Assembly: GCA_026874595.1 (NCBI GenBank)
Contig: CM049311.1
Span: 11,003,676-11,067,675 of the forward strand
Reading direction: 5' to 3'
DNA from: Sipunculus nudus
Taxonomy: Eukaryota > Annelida > Sipuncula > Golfingiida > Sipunculidae
DNA length: 64,000 nucleotides
Position numbers and translations under genes: made by a program. A model generated the notes under the pieces. That model was not told where the DNA came from, did not search any database, and worked only from the letters and a program-made list of their open reading frames with translations. Numbering within the stretch: position 1 is the stretch's first letter; the number at the start of each line of letters is the position of its first letter. Positions 1 through 11,794 of this stretch are shown here, one piece after another.

Positions 1-172
1 ACACCCTACAGGTTGTTTAGCAGGAATTGTTGAAGCAGGCTTGGCTAAACATATGATTAAAGTAAATCTGAATGTCTGCTAGCTGAATTATTCGGATACC
101 AAAACATACTTTTGTGAAAAACACTTATTTCTGTAAACTGCTACAAAGAAAATATTGCAACATGTATTGCAA

Positions 173-1349
173 CTAGAATACGGGTAGTTGACAAGCGACT
201 ACGTGTATCCCCCTAAATCAGAGTGGAATGGGTGAAGTGAGGCATGGATTGAGTGGCAAGGGGAAATAAGAGTGAAGTGTTGCATATAAGCATGGATGTC
301 TGCAGCCAAATTGTGTATGTAGGTTGTGCCACCTACCACAAAATCCAGAAAGCCGTCCAAGCTGTATACATATGCAAAATTTAAGGCAGATAAGTCAAAC
401 CACTACATGTATATGAGTGATTTTTGCCCTTGGCAGACAAACAGATGGACGCTGAGCAAAAGTGGTTGCAGGTGGCGCCACCAGTTTTGCGTTTGATAAA
501 GAGCTATGTGAGAACTATACACATGCAAAACATTGGCCCAATCGGTCAAACGGTTCCCAAGATATAAGTTTGGATATCTGCTGCATAAACTAGAATGAAG
601 GTGGTGCCACCTGTCATAAAATCAAGAGAGCTGTCGGGGATGTATAAACCTGCAAAATTTTAGGCAGATATGTCAAACCACTGCTGAGATATGAGTGATT
701 TTATCCCATGGCAGACAAATAGATGGGAGCTGTGCAAAAATGGCTGCAGGTGGCCCAACCAGTTTTGTGTATGATAAAGAGCTATGTGAGATCTATACAC
801 ATGCAAAATTTTGGCCCAACTGGTCAAACGGTTTCCGAGATATGAGCTTGGATGTCTGCAGCGTAAACGTGATTGTAGGTGGCACCATTTGTCATAAAAT
901 CAGAAAAGCTATCCAGGATGTATAAGCATGCGGAATTTCAGGTGAATTAGTCAAACCACTGCAGAGATATGAGTGATTTTAACCCAAGGCAGACGAACAG
1001 ATGGACACTGTGCAAACATGGTTGCAGGTGGCGCCACCATTTTTCGTGTATGTTATAAAGCTCTCCAAGGGCTACATTTGTGCAAAAAAATTTTCCTGAT
1101 CGGTCAAACAGTTCCCAAGATATGTGGGTTTATGTGTGGAAACAGACACACAAACAGACGCAGAGCGCAGAGGAAAGGTCAGAGGTCAAAACAAAATTGG
1201 GGCGCAGCAGTTCACATGTGACCTGAACATAATCCCGGGTTTCGTAAAATTCCGCCCAGCGGTTACGGAGGAGTTCTCCGGACACCTATGCGGCGGCGGC
1301 GGGGGCTGAAAACATAGTATCCGCAAAACTCTGTTTTGGCGGATACAAT
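173..1349 (-). mobile_element. Helitron-like (Helentron/HINE-type) non-autonomous element, copy 1
   Basis: Read on the minus strand, the element ends in a 7-bp-stem hairpin (184-190 pairing with 196-202, one mismatch) followed 11 nt later by CTAG and then a T, as Helitron 3' ends do. Just inside are subterminal inverted repeats: GTATCC near 204 at the left, and GTTTTGGCGGATAC ending near 1346 at the right. The body has three tandem monomers of 278 bp, judged from the phrase ATATGAGTGA at 411, 689 and 967. A second copy at 26361-27537 has the same ends, the same monomer register and the same total length. No transposase or Rep/helicase ORF is present; the short ORFs inside are fortuitous. The exact 5' boundary is uncertain by a few bases. 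Assignment to Helitrons rests on the terminal architecture, not on sequence search. Confidence 0.72.
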
Positions 1350-2304
1350 AAGCTAACAAATGGTGCACTATACTGCAATAAAACAGTGAAGCTGATATCA
1401 AGTCCTAATTGTTTCATAAACAGTGTAAATGGAGGGTTGCAGTCCACTTGAAGCCTGGCAAGAAGCAAAGGAAAACAAGAGACTGTGATGGGTGTACTCC
1501 TGCTCTTCATGAATTTTAAAATCTGTCAAACTTAAAACTAAAGGATATATAAATTCACACAGGAACAAAAATAAAACATTTACTGATGTTTAACAGTCAT
1601 GTAAATTGAAAGTGGATCAGGGTAAATTTGTTATAAGAAATGCCATCATGTGAATTTTTGTTTAAGTTAAAAGTTAAACTTTAAAAAATATGGTAAAATA
1701 ATACAGAATATCAACTGAGCATACCAACCCATACCTATTCAGATGTAGCACCATATCAGTCCTCTGACATCATGACCAGATAACTGGCCTGCCAGAGAGC
1801 CTCTTCATCTAGGTCTGAGGAAGGCATTATAAGCTAGGCCACATGAGGATGCAAAAATATTCATCATTTCTGACAGCGCCTCATGGCCTACAGATACATC
1901 ATCAACTGACATAAACCATAATAATCTTTGGCATTTTTAGTGTACTTTCAAACACCAAACATGAACTCGAAAAGTTCTGTTCTAACTCAGCATAACTGTA
2001 AATCCCTCCAGAAGTTTTTTTAACATTTTTTGACTGCATGAATACAAGCATGGCTCGCACAAGCATGGCCAACTTGTTCACGATACAGGAAATGACTCAT
2101 TACCATAGAGACGGGGTTTCAGTTTGGGTTGTACGTTCACATGTATTCTGTTGTGTTTATTCATCATTGGTAGAATAATGTAAAGATTATGGGCTGTTTA
2201 CCACAATATGAATGCAACATGATGGAAGACTACTGCGATGTATTCCTCAATATTGCTTGCATCATGACTCAAGTAGGTCTACCTGCCTAATTATCATTGC
2301 CTAC
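1350..2304. other. No gene seen (probable MED25 intron)
   Basis: AT-rich single-copy-looking sequence between two transposons. I see no coding exon on either strand. If the MED25 gene is intact this is intron. Confidence 0.5.
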
Positions 2305-3863
2305 CAGGGTTGGCAAGTTTTAGGCACGAAGGTTTTAATCATAGGTTATAACCTGGTTAAAACTGCCCCGCCCTAACACAGGTTTTAGGCAGGTTAAAGG
2401 CACCAAAAGAGCCAAAAAACCTATATTTGTTTAAATTTTTTACTTAAAAATCTATAAAACTACCAAACTGGCTGGGGTGATACAGTCACAAGGCTTTGCT
2501 GGACTTCTGGAAGGTTTCAGGTATTAGTAATGCATGATTTCCTGTTGGCTGGCACCATGCAGTCTTCAAAGAGCCTGAAAAGGTTTCTTGAGCATAAGAC
2601 CATGTTTGTGTGGCACAAAGTTTCATTGGCCAATGTAATGTCATTATCAGGACCCTTTGGGTTTCTTGATGAGTGCCCTGCTACCTGGAATTATATAATT
2701 TAGAGCCTCCAGTATGCCTCTAGTAAGGCAGGGTATCAGAGGGGGAGGGAATGCTTGATTAGACCAGTTAATTACTATTTATCAGGATGATAGGGTCATA
2801 AGACCCAATGGTCATAAGTCCCATTGTTGTGTCCTAGTAGATTTTCATGTGAACTTTCATACATTACTAGGAGGATGCAATCATAGTGCCTTGCCCTGAA
2901 AACTGTTCTTGAGTCATACTTATTGCTGAGTGATGCAGTCAGGGCCCTTGACCTTGATATGTAGGTTTCTCAGGCCTTTAGGTTTAACATAGCCCAAAAG
3001 TAAAATGAATATTCAGTGGTTTGCAAGATATTCACTGCAATATATTTTCGTATTTTTCAGGTATATACTGATTATAATGTTTCATTAGAGTTCCATTTTC
3101 ACAATCTCATCATACATGTTAAAAGAGCATTTCAATCATTATACAGAAAATAAGTATTTGCACAAAATCTTAAAATTCAAATTGGCAAGGGATGACCTAG
3201 CTGAGGGAATAACAAATCGTGGAAATTCTTGTTCATTAACAGATAACGTAAAAGATATTTTCATATTTTTAGTTTATGGCTTGCATAAAAGATCCTTATA
3301 ATTTATAAAATCAATCCATTGCTTTTTGCATTTGAAGCTACAGGCATACAAAACATTCATGATATGTTAGTGAGACTACAGTATAACTATAAAGGACTAT
3401 TCATCAGTGTAAATGGAACAACTTTGTAAATTTGGGAAAACTTCTTTTGCATTTATCACCAAATTTAATCCCTTGTGATCAAAAAGGCAATCAAAGTACC
3501 TGGTTATAAGCTAACAGTAAGAGCATTCTTTTATAAATTGGCAGGAATTGCAGTATTCAAGGAGGGAGACCTTAGAACAAGATTTGGGGATACAAACTAA
3601 AACTGTCAAAGAACTGTGTTCATATGGAAAACCTGAAGTAGTGTTGTATTCATTTGTTTTTTTTTTGTAACATGGTTTAATTTGTTAAGTTTGAATACAG
3701 TGTTCCTTAATTTTAATTTGTTGAACATATTTGAGTGTAAATAAGATTTTAGGCAGTTAAAGGCAGTTTTAGGCAGGTTATAACCTATTTTAGGCATTTA
3801 AAGGCAGGTTTTAGGCTCTGCCCTGCTGGAAACAGGTTTTGGGCAGCCTAAAACCCAACCCTG
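2305..3863. mobile_element. hAT-superfamily non-autonomous DNA transposon with intact 8-bp target duplication
   Basis: The element begins CAGGGTTGGCAAGTTTTAGG and ends with the inverted counterpart CCTAAAACCCAACCCTG. It is flanked by a perfect 8-bp direct repeat TTGCCTAC at 2297-2304 and 3864-3871, the hallmark target-site duplication of hAT transposons. Both ends carry many subterminal copies of the words TTTTAGGCAGG and TTAAAGGCA, mostly at 2320-2400 and 3740-3840, as transposase-binding arrays often do. At 1559 bp with no hAT transposase ORF or BED/RNase-H signature it is a deletion derivative. It sits in the presumed MED25 intron. Confidence 0.88.
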
Positions 3864-4055
3864 TTGCCTACTGAGTTGGGTTGTAATGGCTAATTCAGAT
3901 GAGGAGCCCTGATTAATCAGAAATGGATCAGAGGAAGGTTTTTATATATATATATATATCATGTAATATATGGAACGTTCATGGATGGAAGGCTATACGG
4001 ACTGAGCCTTTCACTATACCTGGTGCTTTGGAGGGTTTTATGATTTCTGACTTAC

Positions 4056-4207
4056 TCAAGGGTAGGGTGAAGGTAGCTCTGTTTGATGATGTCAAAGTGT
4101 GTGCTGAGACTGGGAGTTGCCTCAACGAGGAACACCACATCATACACCTTGCTGGAGGCAGAGGGCAGTACCTTCATCTTTTTGTAGACTTGTAACTCAG
4201 CTCCAAT
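4056..4207 (-). CDS. MED25: Mediator complex subunit 25, first coding exon (partial gene)
   Basis: On the minus strand the exon opens after an acceptor-like TTTTGTAG (4208-4215) and ends at a strong donor GTAAGT (4055-4050), leaving a phase-2 break. An in-frame TAG lies at the acceptor, so translation most likely starts at the ATG at 4177-4175 and gives 40 codons plus two bases. The peptide contains VYDVVFLVEATPSLSTHF and then SYLHPTLE. This matches the first beta strand and helix of the MED25 von Willebrand-A domain, where the usual MIDAS DxSxS is replaced by an (I/V)E(G/A)T-type sequence. MED25 is a Mediator tail subunit that contacts activators in the nucleus. The following exons would lie at lower coordinates, but none is visible down to base 1, so the next intron is at least 4 kb. 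A plus-strand ORF over this exon (3923-4195) is a shadow. Identification is from recalled family features; a retained pseudo-exon is possible but unlikely given the intact donor. Confidence 0.72.
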
Positions 4208-4996
4208 CTACAAAATAATACCACAGTTTACCATATAGATCTCCAAGTTATGACTGATATAATTATCAATTCAGATACAACTTTTAGCAAACATACACTC
4301 ATGAAATACTGAAGTATGGACCCCTGAGAGTCAGAGCTTTGGTTACTGAAAATGTTTTTAAAACTGACTGTATATGTGCTGGCGATTACATATCTTCTTT
4401 TTGTTAGATGAATCATAAGTTTAACTTAATTTCAGTTTCAACTACAAGGACCTGTAGATATTTAAAACAAGGTGTAAATGTAGTTTATTGTATTGTATTC
4501 ATAAGCTTGTAGATCTCACATTTTAATGTATACATTTACCTGTTATTCTGTTTAGTGTTTACAAAATAAAATGTGAGTCATTTGATCATTCTAAAGATAT
4601 AAACAAACTTTTGTGAAGGATGGAAAAAAAAATTTTTAAATGATTTGGTTTGAAAATATATACCTGCACCTGCTGATGTCACATGCTGTTGCTATGCCTG
4701 AAAAAACCTGCCTGTATCCGGGAAAAAAAGCGGGTCAGGGCCTCCAACAATCAGAGCCACCCATTCACAGGGGGGTCTAGTAGTCGCCCTGGCAACGTGA
4801 CTGGTGGCAATGGCAGAGTGGCCAGATTCTCTGGCACCCTGGGTCAGTTATTCGGCCAAATAAAAAAATATAACTGGCATATTTCATGAAAGAAACTGCC
4901 TTGGGCCAGGGTAGGTTAATGCTGAAGGTTGGTTATCACTGCCCTGTGGAGACTGCAGCCTTCTTTTGGGTAGGTATGCTCTATACTACACTTTTA

Positions 4997-5072
<76 letters not shown>

Positions 5073-5628
5073 TTCATCAGCTTCCTAAAGCAAAATACTT
5101 AACGTTAATAATTGTACATTACATATAACATCAAACTTAGATATCCTACACATTATTTCAAATTGAAGATTTCTACTAAAGAAATTACAACTTAAACAAG
5201 CTCAATCATGAGTCAATGTAACTAATTTTTACCTCAAATGGTACTGAACGTATCATTATCACTATATCAGCGATCTCACCGTTTTGTTGAATGAAGGTAA
5301 CATTCTTGCGTGGGTGTATCACAAAATCTTAACTAAATATAACTAGGGGAATTCCCAGAAAATTTCAATGATAACATGTGGAAATAATCAAATGAATAAA
5401 GATATGACTTGTGTGGGTGATGCGATTAAAAAGGTCACTTTATATATATAACATTTAAAAATAATGTAATGATTTATTTACAATTTCACAAAAGACTACA
5501 AAAAATTAAAAATACAAATAAATAATATAACTGATAGTGATACTGATAAACAAACCGGTTGTGGCGAGACGAACCCGGTTGTGTGTGCAGACAGAAGATA
5601 AAAATCGTTCATAATATGATGAACTTAC
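4208..5628 (-). other. Probable first intron of MED25, with a (TA)n array
   Basis: The interval lies between the proposed 5'-UTR donor (5628-5623) and the acceptor at 4208. It holds a long (TA)n microsatellite at 4999-5072 and no recognisable exon. The spacing is inferred from splice signals only. Confidence 0.45.
4999..5072. repeat. (TA)n microsatellite
   Basis: About 36 near-perfect TA units, interrupted once near 5061. It creates a meaningless Ile/Tyr-rich ORF. Confidence 0.97.
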
Positions 5629-5830
5629 CTAATTTTTTATTTTAAGGTGCCCTTCTTCCTATAAATCTCACATTGACCAGCTGACCTGTCACATTAGTGT
5701 TTTGTGTCACGTTTCTCGCGTCATCCGTACAGATGCTCTGATTACCTGATTACCGGAAGTTGCTAGTATTAGTTCTCCTCTTTATCAAAAGATGTCGCCA
5801 GTGAATGGAATACGATTTTAGTGTCTCTTG
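5629..5830 (-). promoter_or_regulatory. Candidate MED25 promoter and 5'-UTR exon
   Basis: On the minus strand an exon-like stretch ends at 5629 with TTAG followed by GTAAGTTC, a strong donor. About 120-130 bp upstream is a canonical ETS/GABP site, ACCGGAAGT on the plus strand at 5752-5760, typical of TATA-less housekeeping promoters such as those of Mediator genes. The surrounding 5640-5830 is less AT-rich than its neighbours. The first exon would carry only 5'-UTR and splice to the MED25 coding exon at 4207. This model is inference from sequence signals, with no transcript evidence. Confidence 0.45.
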
Positions 5831-8396
5831 GAGACACACGGTGGCGCCAACTGTCAGTACCGCCCACATTCTCCACACAAGAGATCTGTCTAGTTAGCTC
5901 AGCTGACTATAAGTCATCTGAGCTATAGTCGTGGTCCATTGTCCGTCGTCCGTCCGTCCGTCCGGATGTCCGTCCGTAAGACTGGCACGTTTCGACACCA
6001 TTGGACCTACGAATCTGAAATTCAGCATACATTTAGATGTCCCCAAAATCTCCTACCATGCCAAAAATTGGGTCAATATGACTTCGTTCCTTCGAGATAT
6101 TAAGGAAAAACCTCATTTTTTTATATGAAATCTATTTTCACACTTCAGGACTGCATAATATCAAAACCACTCATCTGGTTTTCTTCATTTTTACCATAAA
6201 TATTCCTCTATATGGTTCCTATGTACATGCCAGAAATTAAGTCAGTATTATTTAATTTAAAAAAGTTATGGGCCCAAACATAATGGACTTTGTAAAAAAA
6301 ATGAGGAAAGATATTTTGTCACTTAAGACCAAAAGTGTTAAAGGTAGGAATTTTTTTTCAGTAATACTACTTTAAATAATCAAAATTTAATTGTATACCA
6401 AAAATTAGATCAAAATCTGTTAAATGTTTTTAAATATTGGCAAAAATATAAAATTGGTACCTTAAATGTAACCCAAGTTTGACCATGGCACGTTTTTTCC
6501 TGTAACTGCTGTGGATTTAATTTTCAAAGCATGTTTTTGTAACCATTTCAACTGTTAAAACAAAAAATTTGAAACCAGTTGATCAAAAACTGTAGATTTT
6601 ATTCAAGTTTTCAAGCACCATGTCACATATTGTTTACATCAAGCTAGTGTTATGCAGTTTACTAGAGCTCAGCTCCCCAGCTTCAGCTCTAAGTTCCTTA
6701 AATCTTGCATACAGTTAGATGTCCCCCAAATCCTCTACCACACTAAAAGTTTGGTCACTAGGACTGCATTCCTTCGAGATATTGAGAAAAACTTCATTTT
6801 TCCATTAAAACCTCATTGTTACACTTTAAAATTGCCTAATATCAAAACCACTGATCTGACTTTGATCATATATAATATACATATTTTTCTATACATTCGC
6901 TATGCATATGCCAGAAATGATGTCAGTATTGTGTAATTGTTTTAAGTTCTAGGCCCAAACATAATGCACTTTGTAAAAAATCAAGAAATATATTTACTCT
7001 CTTAACATTAAAATTGCTGAAGGTAGACATTTTTTGCCAGGGATATAACATTATTTTATCAAGATTCAATTGTATTCCCAAAATTAGTCCTGAATTTTTC
7101 AAATTTTATAAGTTATTAGCATAAATATAAAATCAGTACCTTAAATTTTGCCCAACTTTGGCCATGGCATGTTTTTTTCCCTGTAAGCACTGTTGATTTA
7201 ATTTTCATATCTTGCACACGTAAGGATTTTAGCTTCTAAATTCTGAAGTTATAAAAGGAATTGGTCAAAAACTAGCTTTTATGAAAGTTTTTATGAGACC
7301 ATATCACACCTTGGCTGTACTGAAGCCCCTCTTTTATGTCCCCACATTGACCTTTCAGGCCAATTATGCATGCTTGAAGCGAGGCACTCTGCAGCCAGCC
7401 GGCTCTTGGGTGGCTTCAACTGGATCTAACTGTCCAACCCCCTCCACTAGTATTTGTTTAGGCCATAAACATAACAATAAACTTTTTTTTTAAATTCTTG
7501 GTTTATGATAAGAACTTAAAAAAATAAATGGAAAAGGAATTTATAGTTAATGAGTTACAGGGGATTAGCTTGAAAAAACTGATCATTTATGGATCTTCCA
7601 TGGATTGCCAAAATTGTATTTCAAATGACACCATGCAGTCACCATTGGGTATTTTTCATTTCAACCATAAAAATGAGCAATAAATAATTAAAATAAATTG
7701 TTGTTTACTATTAGGGATTATATGAAGCAAGATTATGATAGACAAGGATGCAGTTGATTATATTAAATTAATCTAAATTTCCAGGTCTTCTCTAGGTGTT
7801 TAACTTGTTGGTTTATATTTATTACAAAATTAATTAAAAAAAAATAAATATGTCAAATATTTAAAATATTACTCAGACAAGTGCTCATTAAAGATTTTAA
7901 TTTGTTTGACTTATAACTCATGGTTGTATCAGTTGTTACATGATACTGGCTAAATAATCAAAATTTATATTGCTGGTCCTTTATTTCAGTTCATGAAATT
8001 AAACATTCCCAATTCCAGTTTGCTCCTGGTATGATATATTGGGTGTTTTGATCCTTGGATTAATTTTAACACATGTATTAGTTTTATAGCTGAGAATACT
8101 TTTCTTTTTTTCATGATACCATTTAAAAAATATAAATATTCAAATTTTTCCTGTTAGTGCTGTGGATTTAATTTTCACAGCATGTACACATTAACATTTC
8201 ATCTGTTAATATCTGAAATTTGAAACCAATTGATAAAAAAATGTAGATTTTATTCAAGTTTCCAGGAACCATGTCTTCATTGTTTACATCAGATCAGTAT
8301 AAATGCAGTGTACTGGGCAGTTACATAACACCTTCAGGTCTGACCTACTGCCACTGTGAGTGTCTGGGTCAGGCTGGGTCCGGCAATTACCATGGA

Positions 8397-8520
8397 GCCT
8401 CTCTTTCTCTCTCTTTGGCAGTCTAGGTCTCTCTTTCTCTCTCTCTCCTCTGCTTTTTCTCTTTTTTTCTCCATCTTTCTCTCTCTCTCTCTCTCCCTAA
8501 TTGCCTCCCTTCCTCCCTCC
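8397..8520. repeat. Pyrimidine-rich (TC)n tract
   Basis: Interrupted TC/TTTC microsatellite. The Arg/Glu-rich minus-strand ORF across it (8334-8558) is an artefact of the repeat. Confidence 0.9.
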
Positions 8521-9002
8521 ATCCCATTCTGTTGACAGGTACTATAAACTAGATACATTAGCTATAAATGTTGATGCAATTTAGAAATGTGAATCAACTG
8601 AAATATTCACAATCACATGTATGTTATACTGTAAATTTATAGTAACATTCGTAAACCTGGATTAAAATTATGAAATGAAAAAAGGAATAAATGCAAATAT
8701 TGTTATTTTTTTCTTGGCTCAGTAGAATGAGGAAAAAAATGATTTGCTTTGTTTCTCCATCTTTCTGCCTGTTTTAAATATTTAATGTTCCTGAATAAAC
8801 TTTTTGTTATAAGCACTGTTGAATTAAATTTCATATCCTGTATGTATATGCAAGGGTGTTGTAACTCTCACCATCCCCTTCTTCATCCCACTGAGGCTTT
8901 GCTCACTGTGAACAATAGTTCTATGGCTATAGCATAAAATTTAATAATTAAAGAAAATATCTACAGAGAGACAGAGGCATTGTAACTCTGATCATAACAC
9001 AA

Positions 9003-9017
9003 CCCCCCCCCCCCCCC
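9003..9017. repeat. Homopolymer C15
   Basis: Uninterrupted run of C. Similar runs lie at 39333-39349 (C17) and 42735-42750 (C16). True lengths are prone to sequencing error. Confidence 0.9.
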
Positions 9018-9643
9018 ATCAAGTCATTGCACCTGTGGAATGGGGACGTTATGACAACTGTATACATATCATCAAATTGATAAAAAAGGTTTACCAAATA
9101 AATTGGATCTCATCAGACAAATGTGTAAACTGTTGAACTGTCAACAGCTTATCAAAAAGGTAACCAATGGAAAGGCATGGTCAGGTCTCAAATATTATTT
9201 GCAACATTTTCTTCAATCATATAAACCAACCATGGCCCAGATTACCTCTTCCTCTCAAACATTATCTACATTTCATCATATTTTTAAGATTTTAACCTTC
9301 CAGGTGGTTCAGTACTGTTGACCATTTGTCCATAGGTACCTATGTACATGCCAGAAATTATGTCAATATTGTGTAATATGTAGACGTGAGGGGCATCAAA
9401 ATAATGCACTTATAAGGGACTTATAAGCATGTTTAACCTCACATTTGACCCATCTCCCTAAATCATGCAGGTAATCCTTATTTTGCATAAAGACCACTAC
9501 AAACGTCGCTGCACTATCACCGTATATTAACATTTTAAGCAATTCTGGACAGTTGTGTCATGTCAACTATCCAAGGAAGCACATGCATAAGTTTCTGTTT
9601 ATATTTTTTACCGCGTCACAGGTATCACACCGTCCGAGTCCTG

Positions 9644-9750
9644 GACCGCCAAGTCCAAGTCCGCGCTCAGGACCACCGAGTCCAAGTCCGCGTGCGGACC
9701 ACTGAGTCCAAGTCTGCGTCCGGGACCACCGAGTTCAAGTCCGAGTCCCA
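9644..9750. repeat. Four-unit minisatellite of 26-27 bp
   Basis: Units start with GACC at 9644, 9671, 9697 and 9724 and share GAGTCCAAGTCCG. The array is GC-rich in an AT-rich setting. It yields a repetitive Arg/Gln/Val/Ser ORF (9560-9766) that has no other support as a gene. Confidence 0.85.
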
Positions 9751-10789
9751 GAAAAAGAGAACTTAAGTCCAACTTGCGTCCTAGTCTTACATCACTAATG
9801 ATAATATGAACAGACTTCTTTCATGTGCATGCGTAATGGTCGTTTGCTGTGATCGAGCAAGTGTTGTGTGTGTGTGCTTGTTTTTATTGAAAGCAAACAG
9901 ATGCGACAAACTCCGGCAGGAACCCCACTTTTAAGATTCGAAAGATCATTGCTTATATAATAAAAAAAAACTATCTATGTTTTTTCTTACTTTTTTGTTG
10001 ATAAAACGGACTCAAAGGGCCAAGAATGAACCGTATATTAATCCAAAATGTTCAGACAGGATAACCAGACATAAAAACTGTTCATGCGGAGGCTTCTGTC
10101 ATTATACAACAGATGTCTTTAGGGTGTATGAAAGTATATTGTAGAACCTGTTGAGTAAACCAACCTGAAGCCACGTCCAGGGTGCAACCACAATGAATTA
10201 CCAGCTCTGTACATAAAAGCTGGAATTTGGAACCCAGCACGGGGCTCGTTCTATGTCGGCAGAATAACAATAGGGACTTCCTACACACATACCCCCGAGA
10301 CACCCACCGACTGGAGGAGGCCCCCGGGCAGAAACACTTGACATCCCCTGGCAGCTGGATGAATGATATGGACCGGGCATTTGAATTTATCGAAGCATTA
10401 AAATGTCACCATTTAGAGTTCATGGGAAGGGCTTTAATATAACCATTTTTTATATTAAAAAATGCACTTTTCCATAACTGACAGCGTCTAGTGAGTTAAG
10501 TGTGCACAGTCGACATTTTTGCAGAAAGTGACAGCCTTCTGTATATTACTATGGCTGAAACAGAAATGATAGCAGCTTTTAATATGATTGGTCATGTCAT
10601 CGGAGAACATGTTAAAGTCAAGCCTCTAATACTGATTGTTTGCTAATCAAGATATACTCTAACATTGTTTTAAAGTGTTTTCTTTGGGTTTGATGTTTCA
10701 CAAAAGCCCCAATTCTCTAATAAAAGAAATTGCGCTAGAGGAAGGAGAGTATGGTAAATAAGGAAAATAGGGGGGGGGACATACAAACT
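9751..10789. other. No gene supported
   Basis: There is a short open stretch of 71 codons at 10227-10442 and overlapping minus-strand ORFs. None has a recognisable domain or clear splice context. Confidence 0.4.
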
Positions 10790-10861
10790 GACAGGGATAT
10801 AGCGATTGAGACGGAAAAAAGAGTGCGAGACACATAGAATGAGACGGAGAGAGTGTAGGAA

Positions 10862-10942
<81 letters not shown>

Positions 10943-11405
10943 AAAAGGAAGGAGTCAGAGAGAAAAAGAGAGGCGGAAACAGAGTGGATGAGAGAGAGAG
11001 AGAGGGGGGGGGGGGAATGTGAGACAAAGAGTGAGAGGGAGGCAGAGAGCAAAAGAGAGGCAGAGAAAGAATAGGAGGGATACAGACAGAGACACGGATA
11101 GAGAGAGAGGAAATGGGAGAAAGAGAGAATGAGAGGGAGAAAGAAAGAAAAAGTGATGCAGAGAAAGTGTGCGAGGGAGACATAGAGAGACACGGAGAGA
11201 GAGAGAGAGAGAGAGAGAGGGAATAGGAGACAGAGAGAGTGAGAGGGAGGCAGAGAGAAAAAGAGAGGCAGAGAAAGAGTGGCAGGGATACAGAGAGAGA
11301 CACGGATAGAGAGAGAGGGAATGGGAGAAAGAGAGAATGAGAGGGAGGCAGGGAGAAAAAGTGATGCAGAGAAAGTGTGGGAGGGAGACATAGAGAGACA
11401 CGGAG

Positions 11406-11466
<61 letters not shown>

Positions 11467-11656
11467 ATAGGAGACAGAGAGAGTGAGAGGGAGGCAGAGA
11501 GAAAAAGAGAGGCAGAGAAAGAGTGGCAGGGATACAGAGAGAGACACGGATAGAGAGAGAGGGAATGGGAGAAAGAGAGAATGAGAGGGAGGCAGAGAGA
11601 AAAAGTGATGCAGAGAAAATGTGGGAGGGAGACATAGAGAGACACGGAGACACAGA

Positions 11657-11695
<39 letters not shown>

Positions 11696-11794
11696 GGAAT
11701 AGGAGACAGAGAGAGTGAGAGGGAGGCAGAGAGAAAAAGAGAGGCAGAGAAAGAGTGGCAGGGATACAGAGAGAGACACGGATAGAGAGAGAGG
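10790..11794. repeat. Purine-rich compound minisatellite (GA-rich, ~210-245-bp unit)
   Basis: One strand is almost entirely purine for 1 kb. It consists of (GA)n blocks within a higher-order unit marked by CACGGATA at 11093, 11301, 11545 and 11777, spaced 208, 244 and 232 bp. Unit length varies mainly through the (GA)n block. The three overlapping 327-371-codon minus-strand ORFs are translations of (CTCTCT)n into Leu/Ser and are not genes. The array stops abruptly at 11794. Confidence 0.95.

Larger units (their letters stand above)
5840..9420. repeat. Helitron-like end plus diverged tandem array of ~0.68-kb monomers
   Basis: The left side carries a hairpin TAGCTCAG/CTGAGCTA (5895-5902 and 5918-5925) and then a (GTCC)n run at about 5940-5975, a combination seen at the ends of Helitron-like elements. 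Then come diverged copies of one monomer. AGATGTCCC-CAAATC occurs near 6035 and 6717, and the CATGCCAGAAAT phrase near 6233, 6907 and 9346. The phrase TGTT/GTGGATTTAATTTTCA occurs near 6505, 7190, 8160 and, degraded, 8815. The first spacing is close to 680 bp; later spacings are irregular. No coding capacity is visible. A degenerate related end lies at 55190-55275 in the opposite orientation. Confidence 0.55.

Noticed and set aside
3923-4195. 90-codon plus-strand ORF
   Set aside because: Antisense to the MED25 exon; the minus strand carries the family match and the splice donor.
10082-10442. Overlapping Cys/Pro-rich short ORFs on both strands
   Set aside because: Frames conflict, no signal peptide, no recognised cysteine framework.
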